DNA from: a virus
Direction: 5' to 3' (one strand)
Length of the DNA stretch: 24,312 bases
Virus record (IMG/VR): IMGVR_UViG_3300025645_006292
Span: 1 to 24,312 of that record
The notes beneath the pieces were generated by a model that worked only from the letters and a program-made list of their open reading frames with translations, was not told the DNA's origin and searched no databases. This document shows positions 6,503 to 13,289 of this stretch, piece by piece (within the stretch, counting starts at the first letter, position 1; every line of letters begins with the position of its first letter). The position numbers and the translations under genes are program-made.

Positions 6503-7375
6503 ATGGAATACGATTTTTCTAAACAAATCAAAGATCTAAATAAGGATCTTCAGGACAATTATTTAAGCCCATCAGAGGCTTCTGAAATAATAGCTTCCAT
6601 TATTTCTGGAAAGGCTCAGAAACACAATGATCATTACGAGAATCAAGTATCAGAAGATCAATTGAAGAGAGTTTATTTGAGGGGTTCCGATTCCTATAAT
6701 TCTACTCATAGAGTTGGCAAAACCAAAAGCCAGTGGGCTATAGCCAGGGTTAATATGTTCTTAAAGATGAACAGAGGTGAAAATGTCGATCAACAATATA
6801 TTGAATCCGAAAAAGACATTATATCTAACGATTACTGCGAAGAAGACGAAAATGAATGTTCATTCTTTTCTTTTTCTGATCTAGACTTGAACTTAGCAAA
6901 TTTAGATTTAATTAAAGCTGGTTTAGAAAAATGGGATCAAGATACTGAATGCGAAGAACTATTCTATTCAGAAGCTGAAAAAAAGACACTCAACAAACCC
7001 TTCAGACTAAAAGGAGAAAAAAAGAAATTTGGTGTTTATGTTAAAAGCCCCAAAACAGGCAACGTTATTGTAGTTAAGTTTGGTGATCCAAATATGGAGA
7101 TCAAAAGAGACGACCCAGATCGCCGTCGCAGTTTTAGAGCTAGACACAAGTGTGATACGGCTAAAGACAAAACTACACCTCGTTATTGGTCTTGTAAGAT
7201 GTGGAGCAAAAAGCCAGTAAACAAATCAGTCTCCTCTGAAGCTTTAGAGTGGGACGAAGAAGAATTGATCAGCGAGTGGGGCTGGGACGAATCTTCTGTT
7301 ATCGAAGATAAAGATTATTTCAAAGACTTCGATCACCTAAAAGATTGCAAAATAGTTGAAGAAGAAGACGTTTGA
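6503..7375 (+). CDS. Phage hypothetical protein with two conserved-looking modules
   Basis: The product is 290 aa and acidic. Two stretches look like domains I recall from other environmental phages. Residues 53-88 (QLKRVYLRGSDSYNSTHRVG, then KSQWAIARVNMFL) resemble a short Arg/Trp-rich module with the pattern xVYxRGxGAxxxxHRPGxxxxxWAxARVNxFL. Residues 175-235 (FGVYVKSPKTGNVIVVKFGD, then DDPDRRRSFRARHKCD and PRYWSCKMW) form a beta-rich Arg/Cys module with invariant-looking C217 and C231. An acidic linker (108-160) separates them and the tail is again acidic. Function is unknown; similar modules occur in virion or head-associated proteins, but I cannot confirm that here. It is preceded by a 41-base AT-rich gap with no clear Shine-Dalgarno site. 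Confidence 0.7.
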   Translation: MEYDFSKQIKDLNKDLQDNYLSPSEASEIIASIISGKAQKHNDHYENQVSEDQLKRVYLRGSDSYNSTHRVGKTKSQWAIARVNMFLKMNRGENVDQQYIESEKDIISNDYCEEDENECSFFSFSDLDLNLANLDLIKAGLEKWDQDTECEELFYSEAEKKTLNKPFRLKGEKKKFGVYVKSPKTGNVIVVKFGDPNMEIKRDDPDRRRSFRARHKCDTAKDKTTPRYWSCKMWSKKPVNKSVSSEALEWDEEELISEWGWDESSVIEDKDYFKDFDHLKDCKIVEEEDV

Positions 7376-7383
7376 TATATAAT
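7356..7383 (+). promoter_or_regulatory. Promoter TTGAAG-N16-TATAAT at the glycosyltransferase start
   Basis: TTGAAG (7356-7361) and a perfect TATAAT (7378-7383) are 16 bases apart, and the GTG start codon follows after 5 bases. The predicted transcript starts at or beside the GTG, giving a leaderless message. The element overlaps the end of the upstream hypothetical gene and heads the sugar gene block. Confidence 0.6.
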
Positions 7384-7388
7384 CATGT

Positions 7389-8108
7389 GTGATTGATTCT
7401 CCACGCGTTAGTATTATAACATCTGTTTATAAGTGTTCAGACTTCTTGTTTGAATTCTTTTTGGACGTAAAAAGACAAAGCATTTTTACAGAGTGTGAAT
7501 TGTTAATAATAGACGCTAACGAAGATGTTGACAACGAAGATTACAAAATAATTTCTCAATTTTTAAGTCTACCAAACATCAAATATAAGCATGTTGGCAA
7601 ATGCTCTGTTTACGAAGCTTGGAATATAGGAATCAAGCTGGCCAAATCTGAAATCTTAACAAACTGGAATACCGATGACAGGAGAAAATGGAACTCTCTT
7701 GGTTATCAAGTTGAGTATCTAGAAAATAATAAAGAAGTTGATCTTTGTTATGGTTTATTAAAGATAAGTAATTGTAAAAACGAACTCTTCGAAGATTGTA
7801 ATACTGGTAAAGTTTGGGCGAGTCTTGATGGTAATTTAGAAAATCAACTCAAACATAACTCGCCTCATTGTATGCCCGTGTGGAGAAAAGATGTTCACGA
7901 TAAATTTGGAATGTTCGATGAATCTTATTTCTCTGCTTCTGATTATGATATGTGGTTTAGAATTTTAAAAGGCGGCGGTAATCTAAAAAAATTGGATAAA
8001 CTAGTAGGTGTTTATTACGAAAACCAGAAATCAATATCTAGAAACAGAAAAACCCTTGAAAAAGCAATGGACGAAGTCCGTTCTGTAGTAGAAAAATACA
8101 CAGTATGA
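7389..8108 (+). CDS. Glycosyltransferase family 2, GT-A fold (GTG start)
   Basis: The product is 239 aa. It opens with the GT2 pattern PRVSIITSVYKCSDFLFEFF (5-24), then CELLIIDANEDVDNE for nucleotide binding, and SVYEAWNIGIKLAKSEIL before the metal-binding NTDDR (94-98), which stands in for DxD. The acceptor side includes FSASDYDMWFRIL, the usual (E/S)DxxxWxR motif with D in the base position. It would transfer a sugar from a nucleotide donor. GTG at 7389 is the only start that keeps the N-terminal strand; an ATG at 7385 is out of frame and stops after three codons. A perfect -10 lies 5 bases upstream. The stop overlaps the next gene by 4 bases. Confidence 0.85.
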   Translation: MIDSPRVSIITSVYKCSDFLFEFFLDVKRQSIFTECELLIIDANEDVDNEDYKIISQFLSLPNIKYKHVGKCSVYEAWNIGIKLAKSEILTNWNTDDRRKWNSLGYQVEYLENNKEVDLCYGLLKISNCKNELFEDCNTGKVWASLDGNLENQLKHNSPHCMPVWRKDVHDKFGMFDESYFSASDYDMWFRILKGGGNLKKLDKLVGVYYENQKSISRNRKTLEKAMDEVRSVVEKYTV

Positions 8109-8770
8109 ACATCATATCATTTAGCTTGTGGGGCAACAAACCAAAATACTGTATTGGTGCTGTTAAAAACGCAGAATTAGCCAAGGACTTTTACCCAGAT
8201 TGGGAGTGTGTTTTTTATGTGTCAAACGACGTATCAGAAAAGTATACAAAACAACTCAAAGATCTTGGGGCTAAGTTAATATACATCAACGAAAAGCCGA
8301 ACTTCTCATTTAATGCTAATAGATTTTTAGCTATGGATCTTGAGGGTGTTAATCACGTTATATTCAGGGATACGGATTCTCGTTTTTGTCAAAGAGAAGT
8401 TGACGCAGTTAACGAATGGGTGGAAAAAGGTACAGCGCTTCATATAATGAAAGATCATCCATACCACGGAAACTTCCCAATTTTAGCTGGTATGTTTGGC
8501 TTAAATAAATCCAAGTTTCCATATTCAATGGGTGAGTCGTTAAGGTTTTTTAGAAATCAAACACAAGGAAGATTTAATGGAGAATATTATTTTGATCAAA
8601 TTTTCCTTAGAGATTTTATATGGAATAATTTTAATGAAGATAGTACCATTCATGACGAATTTTTTCATTTTAGACCTTTTCCAAGTGGAAGAGTTGACAA
8701 AAGATTTATTGGAGAATCCTTCGAAGAGGACGATAGCAGAAACGAGGAGCACTTAAAGTTTATTAGATAA
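8105..8770 (+). CDS. Putative glycosyltransferase, GT-A-like with RDTDSR motif
   Basis: The product is 221 aa. After an N-terminal strand (MNIISFSLWG) and a WECVFYVSNDVSEKY segment, it carries NHVIFRDTDSR (83-93), in which D89-x-D91 fits a metal-binding DxD. It is followed by REVDAVNEWVEKGTALHIMKDHP and the PILAGMFG turn (125-132). This DxDSR-WL-HxMRDHP-GGM series is familiar from small glycosyltransferase-like proteins of viruses and surface-glycan loci. The donor and acceptor are unknown. It is translationally coupled to the upstream GT2 gene (ATGA) and ends with TAA TAA just before the next ATG. Confidence 0.7.
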   Translation: MNIISFSLWGNKPKYCIGAVKNAELAKDFYPDWECVFYVSNDVSEKYTKQLKDLGAKLIYINEKPNFSFNANRFLAMDLEGVNHVIFRDTDSRFCQREVDAVNEWVEKGTALHIMKDHPYHGNFPILAGMFGLNKSKFPYSMGESLRFFRNQTQGRFNGEYYFDQIFLRDFIWNNFNEDSTIHDEFFHFRPFPSGRVDKRFIGESFEEDDSRNEEHLKFIR

Positions 8771-8772
8771 TA

Positions 8773-9549
8773 ATGAAAAGCCCATTTTGTATAGATAGAT
8801 CAATACTAGTATTAAATAATAATCCTACGTATTTAGATTTTTGGGAATATTCTTCAAGGATATGGAAAAACAACTTCGGTATACTACCAACTTTGTTTTT
8901 TGTGGGGGAGCCCCCAAAGAGCTTAAACAAACAATTCGGAGAAGTTTACGTTATCCCTCAGATTGACGATGTAGTTGTAAACCCAAGTAGGGATTGGTCA
9001 GTAACATGGGCTTTGTTTTGGGGGGCATCTCAATTCACAAATGACATATGTATAACACACGGAATAGACCAAGTACCATTGTCAGACAATTTCTTTAGGG
9101 GTGTGGAAAAGTTTGACTACAATAAAGATTATGTAATTGGTTTGGCCGATGCCTATAACCGTTCAGATTGGTTCGTCTCTTCGCATCATGTGGCTAAAGG
9201 TTCAACGTTTAAAAAGGCACTATCAATAAACGAAGACTGGGAAAAAGAAATTACAAAGGTTTTTTCTCATAGAGAGGATTATGGAGACATGTATGGAGGC
9301 GGTGATTTTTGGGGGCTCGATGAATTACATTCATCTTTTTTATTAAAAGACTTTAAAAACCTCAAACCATATAATGGGTTTTCTGATTTAAGAAACAGAA
9401 GAATAGATAGGGCTTATCATAACAGTTTCGATCCAGAAATACTAAAAAGCGGAGGTTATTCAGAAATCCACGCTCATCGCCCATACAACAAACATAAAAA
9501 CTTCCTGGATTCTATTTCTAGGCTTACACCAAACTATTTAACAAAATGA
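8773..9549 (+). CDS. Hypothetical protein of the sugar block, possibly glycosyltransferase-like
   Basis: The product is 258 aa with no signal peptide or membrane segment. The start (SILVLNNNPTYLDFWEYSSR) and FVGEPP strand resemble a Rossmann-like nucleotide-sugar domain. ITHGIDQVPLSDNFF sits where a GT-A enzyme would place its acidic metal site. GGGDFWGLDELHSSFLL looks like an acceptor-binding helix, and the C-terminal HAHRPYNKHKNFLDSI is His/Arg rich. No family is recognised with certainty, and the glycosyltransferase idea rests mainly on its place between glycosyltransferase genes and an acetyltransferase. It overlaps the acetyltransferase start by 4 bases. Confidence 0.6.
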   Translation: MKSPFCIDRSILVLNNNPTYLDFWEYSSRIWKNNFGILPTLFFVGEPPKSLNKQFGEVYVIPQIDDVVVNPSRDWSVTWALFWGASQFTNDICITHGIDQVPLSDNFFRGVEKFDYNKDYVIGLADAYNRSDWFVSSHHVAKGSTFKKALSINEDWEKEITKVFSHREDYGDMYGGGDFWGLDELHSSFLLKDFKNLKPYNGFSDLRNRRIDRAYHNSFDPEILKSGGYSEIHAHRPYNKHKNFLDSISRLTPNYLTK

Positions 9550-10028
9550 ATTATTTTGCTCACTCATCATCAGTAATAGACGAAGGCTCCGTGATCGGAG
9601 AAGGTACCAAAATTTGGCACTTTTCTCATATTTGCAGCGGGGCTAAGATAGGCAAAAATTGTAACATAGGTCAAAATGTATTTATAGCACCAAATGTTGT
9701 AATAGGGGATAATGTTAAAATTCAAAACGGAGTAAGCTTATATACTGGGGTAGAGGTAGAAGACTACGTTTTTCTTGGGCCTCATTGTGTTTTTACTAAT
9801 GATTTATATCCAAGAGCATACGGAGATTGGTCAATTACTCCGACAAAAATAAGGAAAGGAGCCTCTGTTGGAGCTAATGCCACAATCTTATGTGGAATAG
9901 AACTTGGTGAGTTTTCCATGGTCGGTTGTGGCTCTGTAGTAACAAAAGATGTTCCTCCAAAAACATTAGTTCTAGGAAATCCAGCGAAAGTAAAAAGAGT
10001 TTTAAAAGACGAAAACAAAGAAATATAA
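9546..10028 (+). CDS. Sugar-nucleotide N-acetyltransferase, left-handed beta-helix (WbpD/WlbB-like)
   Basis: The product is 160 aa. It is built of hexapeptide repeats, [LIV]-G-x4 type, from residue 8 to about 145 (VIDEGSVIGEGTKIWHFSHI, AKIGKNCNIGQNVFI, VVIGDNVKIQNGVSLY, and later turns). HFSHIC and the FTNDLYPRA loop are typical of the WbpD/WlbB family, which acetylates UDP-2-acetamido-3-amino-glucuronate using acetyl-CoA. The PPKTLVLGNPAKVKRVL tail is the usual end of hexapeptide acyltransferases. It probably works as a trimer in the cytoplasm. The substrate is inferred from family likeness only, and a related amino sugar is equally possible. It sits between a glycosyltransferase-like gene and gmd, pointing to surface sugar synthesis. 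Confidence 0.85.
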   Translation: MNYFAHSSSVIDEGSVIGEGTKIWHFSHICSGAKIGKNCNIGQNVFIAPNVVIGDNVKIQNGVSLYTGVEVEDYVFLGPHCVFTNDLYPRAYGDWSITPTKIRKGASVGANATILCGIELGEFSMVGCGSVVTKDVPPKTLVLGNPAKVKRVLKDENKEI

Positions 10029-10041
10029 ATTTAATAAATAA

Positions 10042-11070
10042 ATGAAAAAAGTAATTATCACGGGAGTAACTGGTCAAGATGGAAGCTTAATGGCTGACTA
10101 CTTATTAGCAAATACACAACACACAGTCATCGCTGGTGTGCGTCGCTTAAGCGTAAAGAACCACGACAATATAAAACATCTAGAAGACAACCCAAGATTT
10201 AAACTTATTGATTTAGATGTAACAGACCAACATAATGTTGACAGGGTTATTGCTGAAGAAAAACCAGATTATTTCATCAACTTCGCTGCCAATTCATTTG
10301 TAGGAACAAGCTGGAAGATGCCCGTCAACCACATGGAAACAAACTGTATGGGAGTTTTATACCAACTTTGTGCTATAGCCGCACACGCCCCCAAATGCCG
10401 ATATTACAACGCAGGAAGCTCGGAAGAGTTTGGGGATATTGTAGTGACTCCACAAGACGAGACTCATCCACTGCGCCCCAGAAGCCCTTATGGGGCATCT
10501 AAAGCTTCTGCGAGACATCTTGTAAAGGTATGGCGTGACTCTTATAATCTTTACGCCGTACAAGGATGGCTTTTTAACCACGAAGGGGTTCGTAGAGGCG
10601 AAGAATTTTTGACAAGAAAAGTTACAAAAGGTGTTGCAGATATTTTTAAAAAATCAAGAGACGGGGAGAAAACAAAACCACTTCAACTAGGAAACTTAGA
10701 AGCCAAAAGAGATTGGTCTGACGCAGAAGATTTTGTAGATGGCATCTGGAAGATGCTAAACCAAGACGAGCCAAAAGAATATGTCTTGGCTTCTGGTGAA
10801 ACACACACCATTAGGTCGTTTGTAGAGGCGGCTTTTTCCTGCGCTGGATTTGGTGCAGAAGAGTGTAGGTGGGTTGGAGAGGGAATTAACGAGAAGTATT
10901 TTCATGGTAATGATGTATTAGTTGAGATTAACCCTGAATTCTATAGACCTGCAGAAGTCGAGCTCTTGTTAGGAGACCCCTCTAAGGCGGAAGCAGAGCT
11001 TGGTTGGGTAAGAAAAACAAACTTTGCAGGTCTTATTAAAAAGATGGTTGACAAAGACATCAATCTTTGA
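10042..11070 (+). CDS. gmd: GDP-mannose 4,6-dehydratase
   Basis: The product is 342 aa, full length for this extended short-chain dehydrogenase. The NADP-binding GVTGQDG is at 8-14. The catalytic set is S126 (in place of Thr) and E128 in AGSSEEFG, with Y150-x3-K154 in SPYGASKAS. NHEGVRRGEEFLTRKVT is the hallmark substrate segment of GMD, and GNLEAKRDWSDAEDFVDGIW follows as expected. The reaction is GDP-D-mannose to GDP-4-keto-6-deoxymannose, the branch point to GDP-fucose, rhamnose or perosamine. No epimerase or reductase that would finish such a sugar is in the window, so the host or another part of the genome must supply it. It follows the acetyltransferase after 13 AT-rich bases. Confidence 0.93.
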   Translation: MKKVIITGVTGQDGSLMADYLLANTQHTVIAGVRRLSVKNHDNIKHLEDNPRFKLIDLDVTDQHNVDRVIAEEKPDYFINFAANSFVGTSWKMPVNHMETNCMGVLYQLCAIAAHAPKCRYYNAGSSEEFGDIVVTPQDETHPLRPRSPYGASKASARHLVKVWRDSYNLYAVQGWLFNHEGVRRGEEFLTRKVTKGVADIFKKSRDGEKTKPLQLGNLEAKRDWSDAEDFVDGIWKMLNQDEPKEYVLASGETHTIRSFVEAAFSCAGFGAEECRWVGEGINEKYFHGNDVLVEINPEFYRPAEVELLLGDPSKAEAELGWVRKTNFAGLIKKMVDKDINL

Positions 11071-11076
11071 TACTAT
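11048..11076 (+). promoter_or_regulatory. Consensus promoter TTGACA-N17-TACTAT heading the replication block
   Basis: A perfect -35 TTGACA (11048-11053) lies 17 bases before TACTAT (11071-11076). The gmd stop codon TGA (11068-11070) supplies an extended -10 TGn. The ATG of the Zn-ribbon gene follows after 6 bases, so the predicted start site is the A of the ATG. This promoter would drive the tightly coupled Zn-ribbon, recA, nuclease, helicase and primase genes. Confidence 0.75.
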
Positions 11077-11082
11077 TCTTTT

Positions 11083-11553
11083 ATGCCAAGAGGAAAAAAA
11101 AGATGTCCATTATGCAATGTTTTTGTAGGAGCAAGGTCTTCTTCTTGTGATTGCGGCTTTAAATTTCAGAAGCCAACCAAAATACAAGAGGTAAAAAACA
11201 AAAAACCCCCAAAGCTCAAAATAAACAAAAAGGAAATACTCATTCGATTGGTAGAAGTGCCAAATACGGAGAAGAGGTTCTTTTTTGCTAGGGAAATGAA
11301 AATGCTTAACGATCTATGTGATCGTTACTCTCTTGAGTTTATGAATATAGTTAGCTTCTACAAGAAGCTAGACTCATTAGCCTACCTTGTTAGCCCTAAG
11401 TTAAAAGCTGTATTGGATCAAAAGTTCAGGGCATTCAATTATGTGGTTGACAAAACCAAATACCCTACGTATACTATAGGAGATAAGTGCGGCGATGATA
11501 AGAAAATCGCCAAGAAAATGAAAACAACAAAAGACTTCTTAGATGAGCGATAA
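11083..11553 (+). CDS. Phage protein with N-terminal zinc ribbon
   Basis: The product is 156 aa. Residues 8-24 (CPLCNVFVGARSSSCDCGF) form a C-x2-C ... C-x-C zinc ribbon of the kind seen in small phage proteins with the pattern CPxCxxxVGxRxxxCxCGxxF. A Lys/Pro-rich linker (30-50) follows, then a helical domain of about 90 aa (KRFFFAREMKMLNDLCDRYS and onward) and a basic tail. Function is unknown. It is first in the replication transcript and overlaps recA by 11 bases, so it may be a DNA-binding accessory or regulator. The start is set by the ATG directly after a consensus promoter, with no Shine-Dalgarno site. Confidence 0.75.
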   Translation: MPRGKKRCPLCNVFVGARSSSCDCGFKFQKPTKIQEVKNKKPPKLKINKKEILIRLVEVPNTEKRFFFAREMKMLNDLCDRYSLEFMNIVSFYKKLDSLAYLVSPKLKAVLDQKFRAFNYVVDKTKYPTYTIGDKCGDDKKIAKKMKTTKDFLDER

Positions 11554-12661
11554 ATTAAATTCAAAAAACCTACTAGACAACTTCTTAAAAGCAAATAAAG
11601 AAGACCATTACAATTTCGAAGAAGAGATTGACTATAAAATTTCAAGCGGGTCACTTCAATTTGACCTGCACTTAGGAGGTGGATTCGGTCCAGGTCTCCA
11701 TAGATTTTGCGGGATGAACGAAGGAGGCAAAACATCGGAAGCCTTAGAGGTTATGAAGAACTTTCTAATTACCCTGCCAAACTCAAAAGCTGTGTATTTC
11801 AAAGCAGAAGGAAGACTCTCTCCAGAAATGAGGAAAAGATCTGGAGTTAAGTTTGTTACAAAGACAGAAGACTGGGCTGACGGTACCTGCTTTGTTTTTG
11901 AGTCGAACATTTATGAGACAGTTGTTGATTTAATGAGACAGTTAGTTTCTAATAATGATGATAAGACTAAGTATTGTTTCTTGCTTGACTCTGTTGACGG
12001 GTTGATTTTAAAAAACGACATGGATAAACCTTTTGAGGATTCGTCAAAGATTGCTGGCGGCGCAGTTGTTGCTGGAACCTTTATGAAAAAAATGTCTATA
12101 GCGCTAGCCAAAAGAGGTCACATGGCAATCTTTATTTCGCAAGTCAGGGCGGACATTAAATTAGATCCATATAGTAAAGCTCCCATTAGGCAAACAAGCG
12201 CTACAGGAGGAAACGCTTTGTTACACTTTGCTAACTGGATCATAGAGTTTGAGGCTAGATATAATAAAGATATGATTTTAAAAAACCCATCAATTAAAAA
12301 GATGGACTCTCAAAAAAACCCAGCAATAGGCCACTTTGCAAGTGTAACTGTAAAGAAATCCCCAAACGAAAAAACAAACACAAGGATTATTTATCCGATT
12401 CGATACGGAAGGTCTGACGGAACTTCTATATGGATTGAGAAAGAGATAGTAGACTTACTGTTTGCTTGGGAGTTCTTAGTAAAGAAAGGTTCTTGGATAA
12501 AAGCTACAGAAGAATTTCTAGAAATCATGTCAGAAAACAAATTAGAGTTTCCAGAAAAAATACAAGGAGAAAACAACGTGTTCAAAGCTATCGAGGATAG
12601 TGAAGAGTTGTCCAACTTCTTAGTGGATTATTTCAAGAAGGCCATTGGTGAGTTAACATGA
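11543..12661 (+). CDS. recA: RecA/UvsX-like recombinase
   Basis: The product is 372 aa. It has the RecA core: the lead-in ISSGSLQFDLHLGGGFGPGLHRF, Walker A GMNEGGKTS (57-65), the strand VYFKAEGRLSPEMRKRSGV with the catalytic Glu position (E89), Walker B CFLLDSVDGL (D149), and a FISQVRADI motif matching RecA/UvsX NQxRxxI. ATGGNALLHFANWIIEF is the loop-2 and following strand, expected to bind DNA. The Walker A lacks the usual PESS residues of bacterial RecA, so it lies nearer to phage UvsX-type proteins. It should form filaments on single-stranded DNA and drive recombination-dependent replication and repair. The C-terminal 80 residues are specific to this protein. It overlaps both neighbours and must be coupled to them. 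Confidence 0.9.
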   Translation: MSDKLNSKNLLDNFLKANKEDHYNFEEEIDYKISSGSLQFDLHLGGGFGPGLHRFCGMNEGGKTSEALEVMKNFLITLPNSKAVYFKAEGRLSPEMRKRSGVKFVTKTEDWADGTCFVFESNIYETVVDLMRQLVSNNDDKTKYCFLLDSVDGLILKNDMDKPFEDSSKIAGGAVVAGTFMKKMSIALAKRGHMAIFISQVRADIKLDPYSKAPIRQTSATGGNALLHFANWIIEFEARYNKDMILKNPSIKKMDSQKNPAIGHFASVTVKKSPNEKTNTRIIYPIRYGRSDGTSIWIEKEIVDLLFAWEFLVKKGSWIKATEEFLEIMSENKLEFPEKIQGENNVFKAIEDSEELSNFLVDYFKKAIGELT

Positions 12662-13065
12662 AGTTTTTAGATCCATTAGGTAAGCAAAGAAACCTAAAGG
12701 GTGCTAAAAAATATTTGATTGATTGGGACGCCAAAAGCAGAAGCAAGTTTCAAAAAAACGTCAAAGATTTTTTAAAAGATTATTGGCTTCATGATATTGT
12801 TTTTGAAGAATTCCGAATTGTAGGGACAAGGATGTCTTTAGATTTTTATAACGCAAATAAGAAGGTTGCTATAGAAGTCCAAGGGCAACAACACACTAAG
12901 TATGTCAAGTTTTTTCACAAGAATAGGCTCAAGTATTTAGAACAGTTAAAGAGAGACCAGAAGAAGCTTGACTTCTGTGATTTAAATGATATAAAGCTGG
13001 TAGAGATTTATCCTACCGATGTAGTTAACGCTTCACTATTTACAGATCAAGATATATATTTATGA
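12658..13065 (+). CDS. PD-(D/E)XK endonuclease-like protein
   Basis: The product is 135 aa. FEEFRIVGTRMSLDFY (49-64) and KKVAIEVQGQQH (68-79) match the restriction-fold core: E50 or E51 on the first helix, D62 before a strand, then E73-x-Q75 with the GQQH turn. This is the L-x-D-F-Y...IEVQGxQH form known from Vsr-like and other small nucleases. A helical segment with basic residues (KNRLKYLEQLKRDQKK) follows, as in family members that recognise DNA ends or branches. It may be a structure-specific or recycling nuclease of the recombination machinery. It is a stand-alone small protein, coupled by 4-base overlaps to recA and to the next gene. Confidence 0.78.
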   Translation: MKFLDPLGKQRNLKGAKKYLIDWDAKSRSKFQKNVKDFLKDYWLHDIVFEEFRIVGTRMSLDFYNANKKVAIEVQGQQHTKYVKFFHKNRLKYLEQLKRDQKKLDFCDLNDIKLVEIYPTDVVNASLFTDQDIYL

Positions 13066-13289
13066 AAGAAGAAGAAGATATAGAGTTTTCAATACCAGAT
13101 AATTTTATTGAACAAATTTATGAACTCAGCGGTGGCGCTGATAAATATAAAGGAATGGTATTGGCTTTATGCACAGAGAATGGGGCCCCAATGATTTATT
13201 CAAAGTACGATTCTTCCATTGTTGAATTAGGTCTTAGACAATCAATTATTAACTTCATAGAAGGCAACGTCGAACAATCTTCAAAATGA
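13062..13289 (+). CDS. Small acidic hypothetical protein
   Basis: The product is 75 aa. It begins with an acidic stretch (MKEEEDIEFSIPDNFIEQIY) and continues with a compact region (GADKYKGMVLALCTENGAPMI, then SIVELGLRQSIINFIEG), probably an alpha/beta fold. No motif is recognised. It is real by context: 4-base overlaps link it to the nuclease before it and the helicase after it. That suggests a partner of one of them, for instance a helicase loader or adaptor, though no sequence feature proves this. Confidence 0.65.
   Translation: MKEEEDIEFSIPDNFIEQIYELSGGADKYKGMVLALCTENGAPMIYSKYDSSIVELGLRQSIINFIEGNVEQSSK

Noticed and set aside
7385-7396. ATG at 7385 as glycosyltransferase start
   Set aside because: It is out of frame and reaches TGA after three codons; GTG 7389 keeps the GT2 N-terminus.
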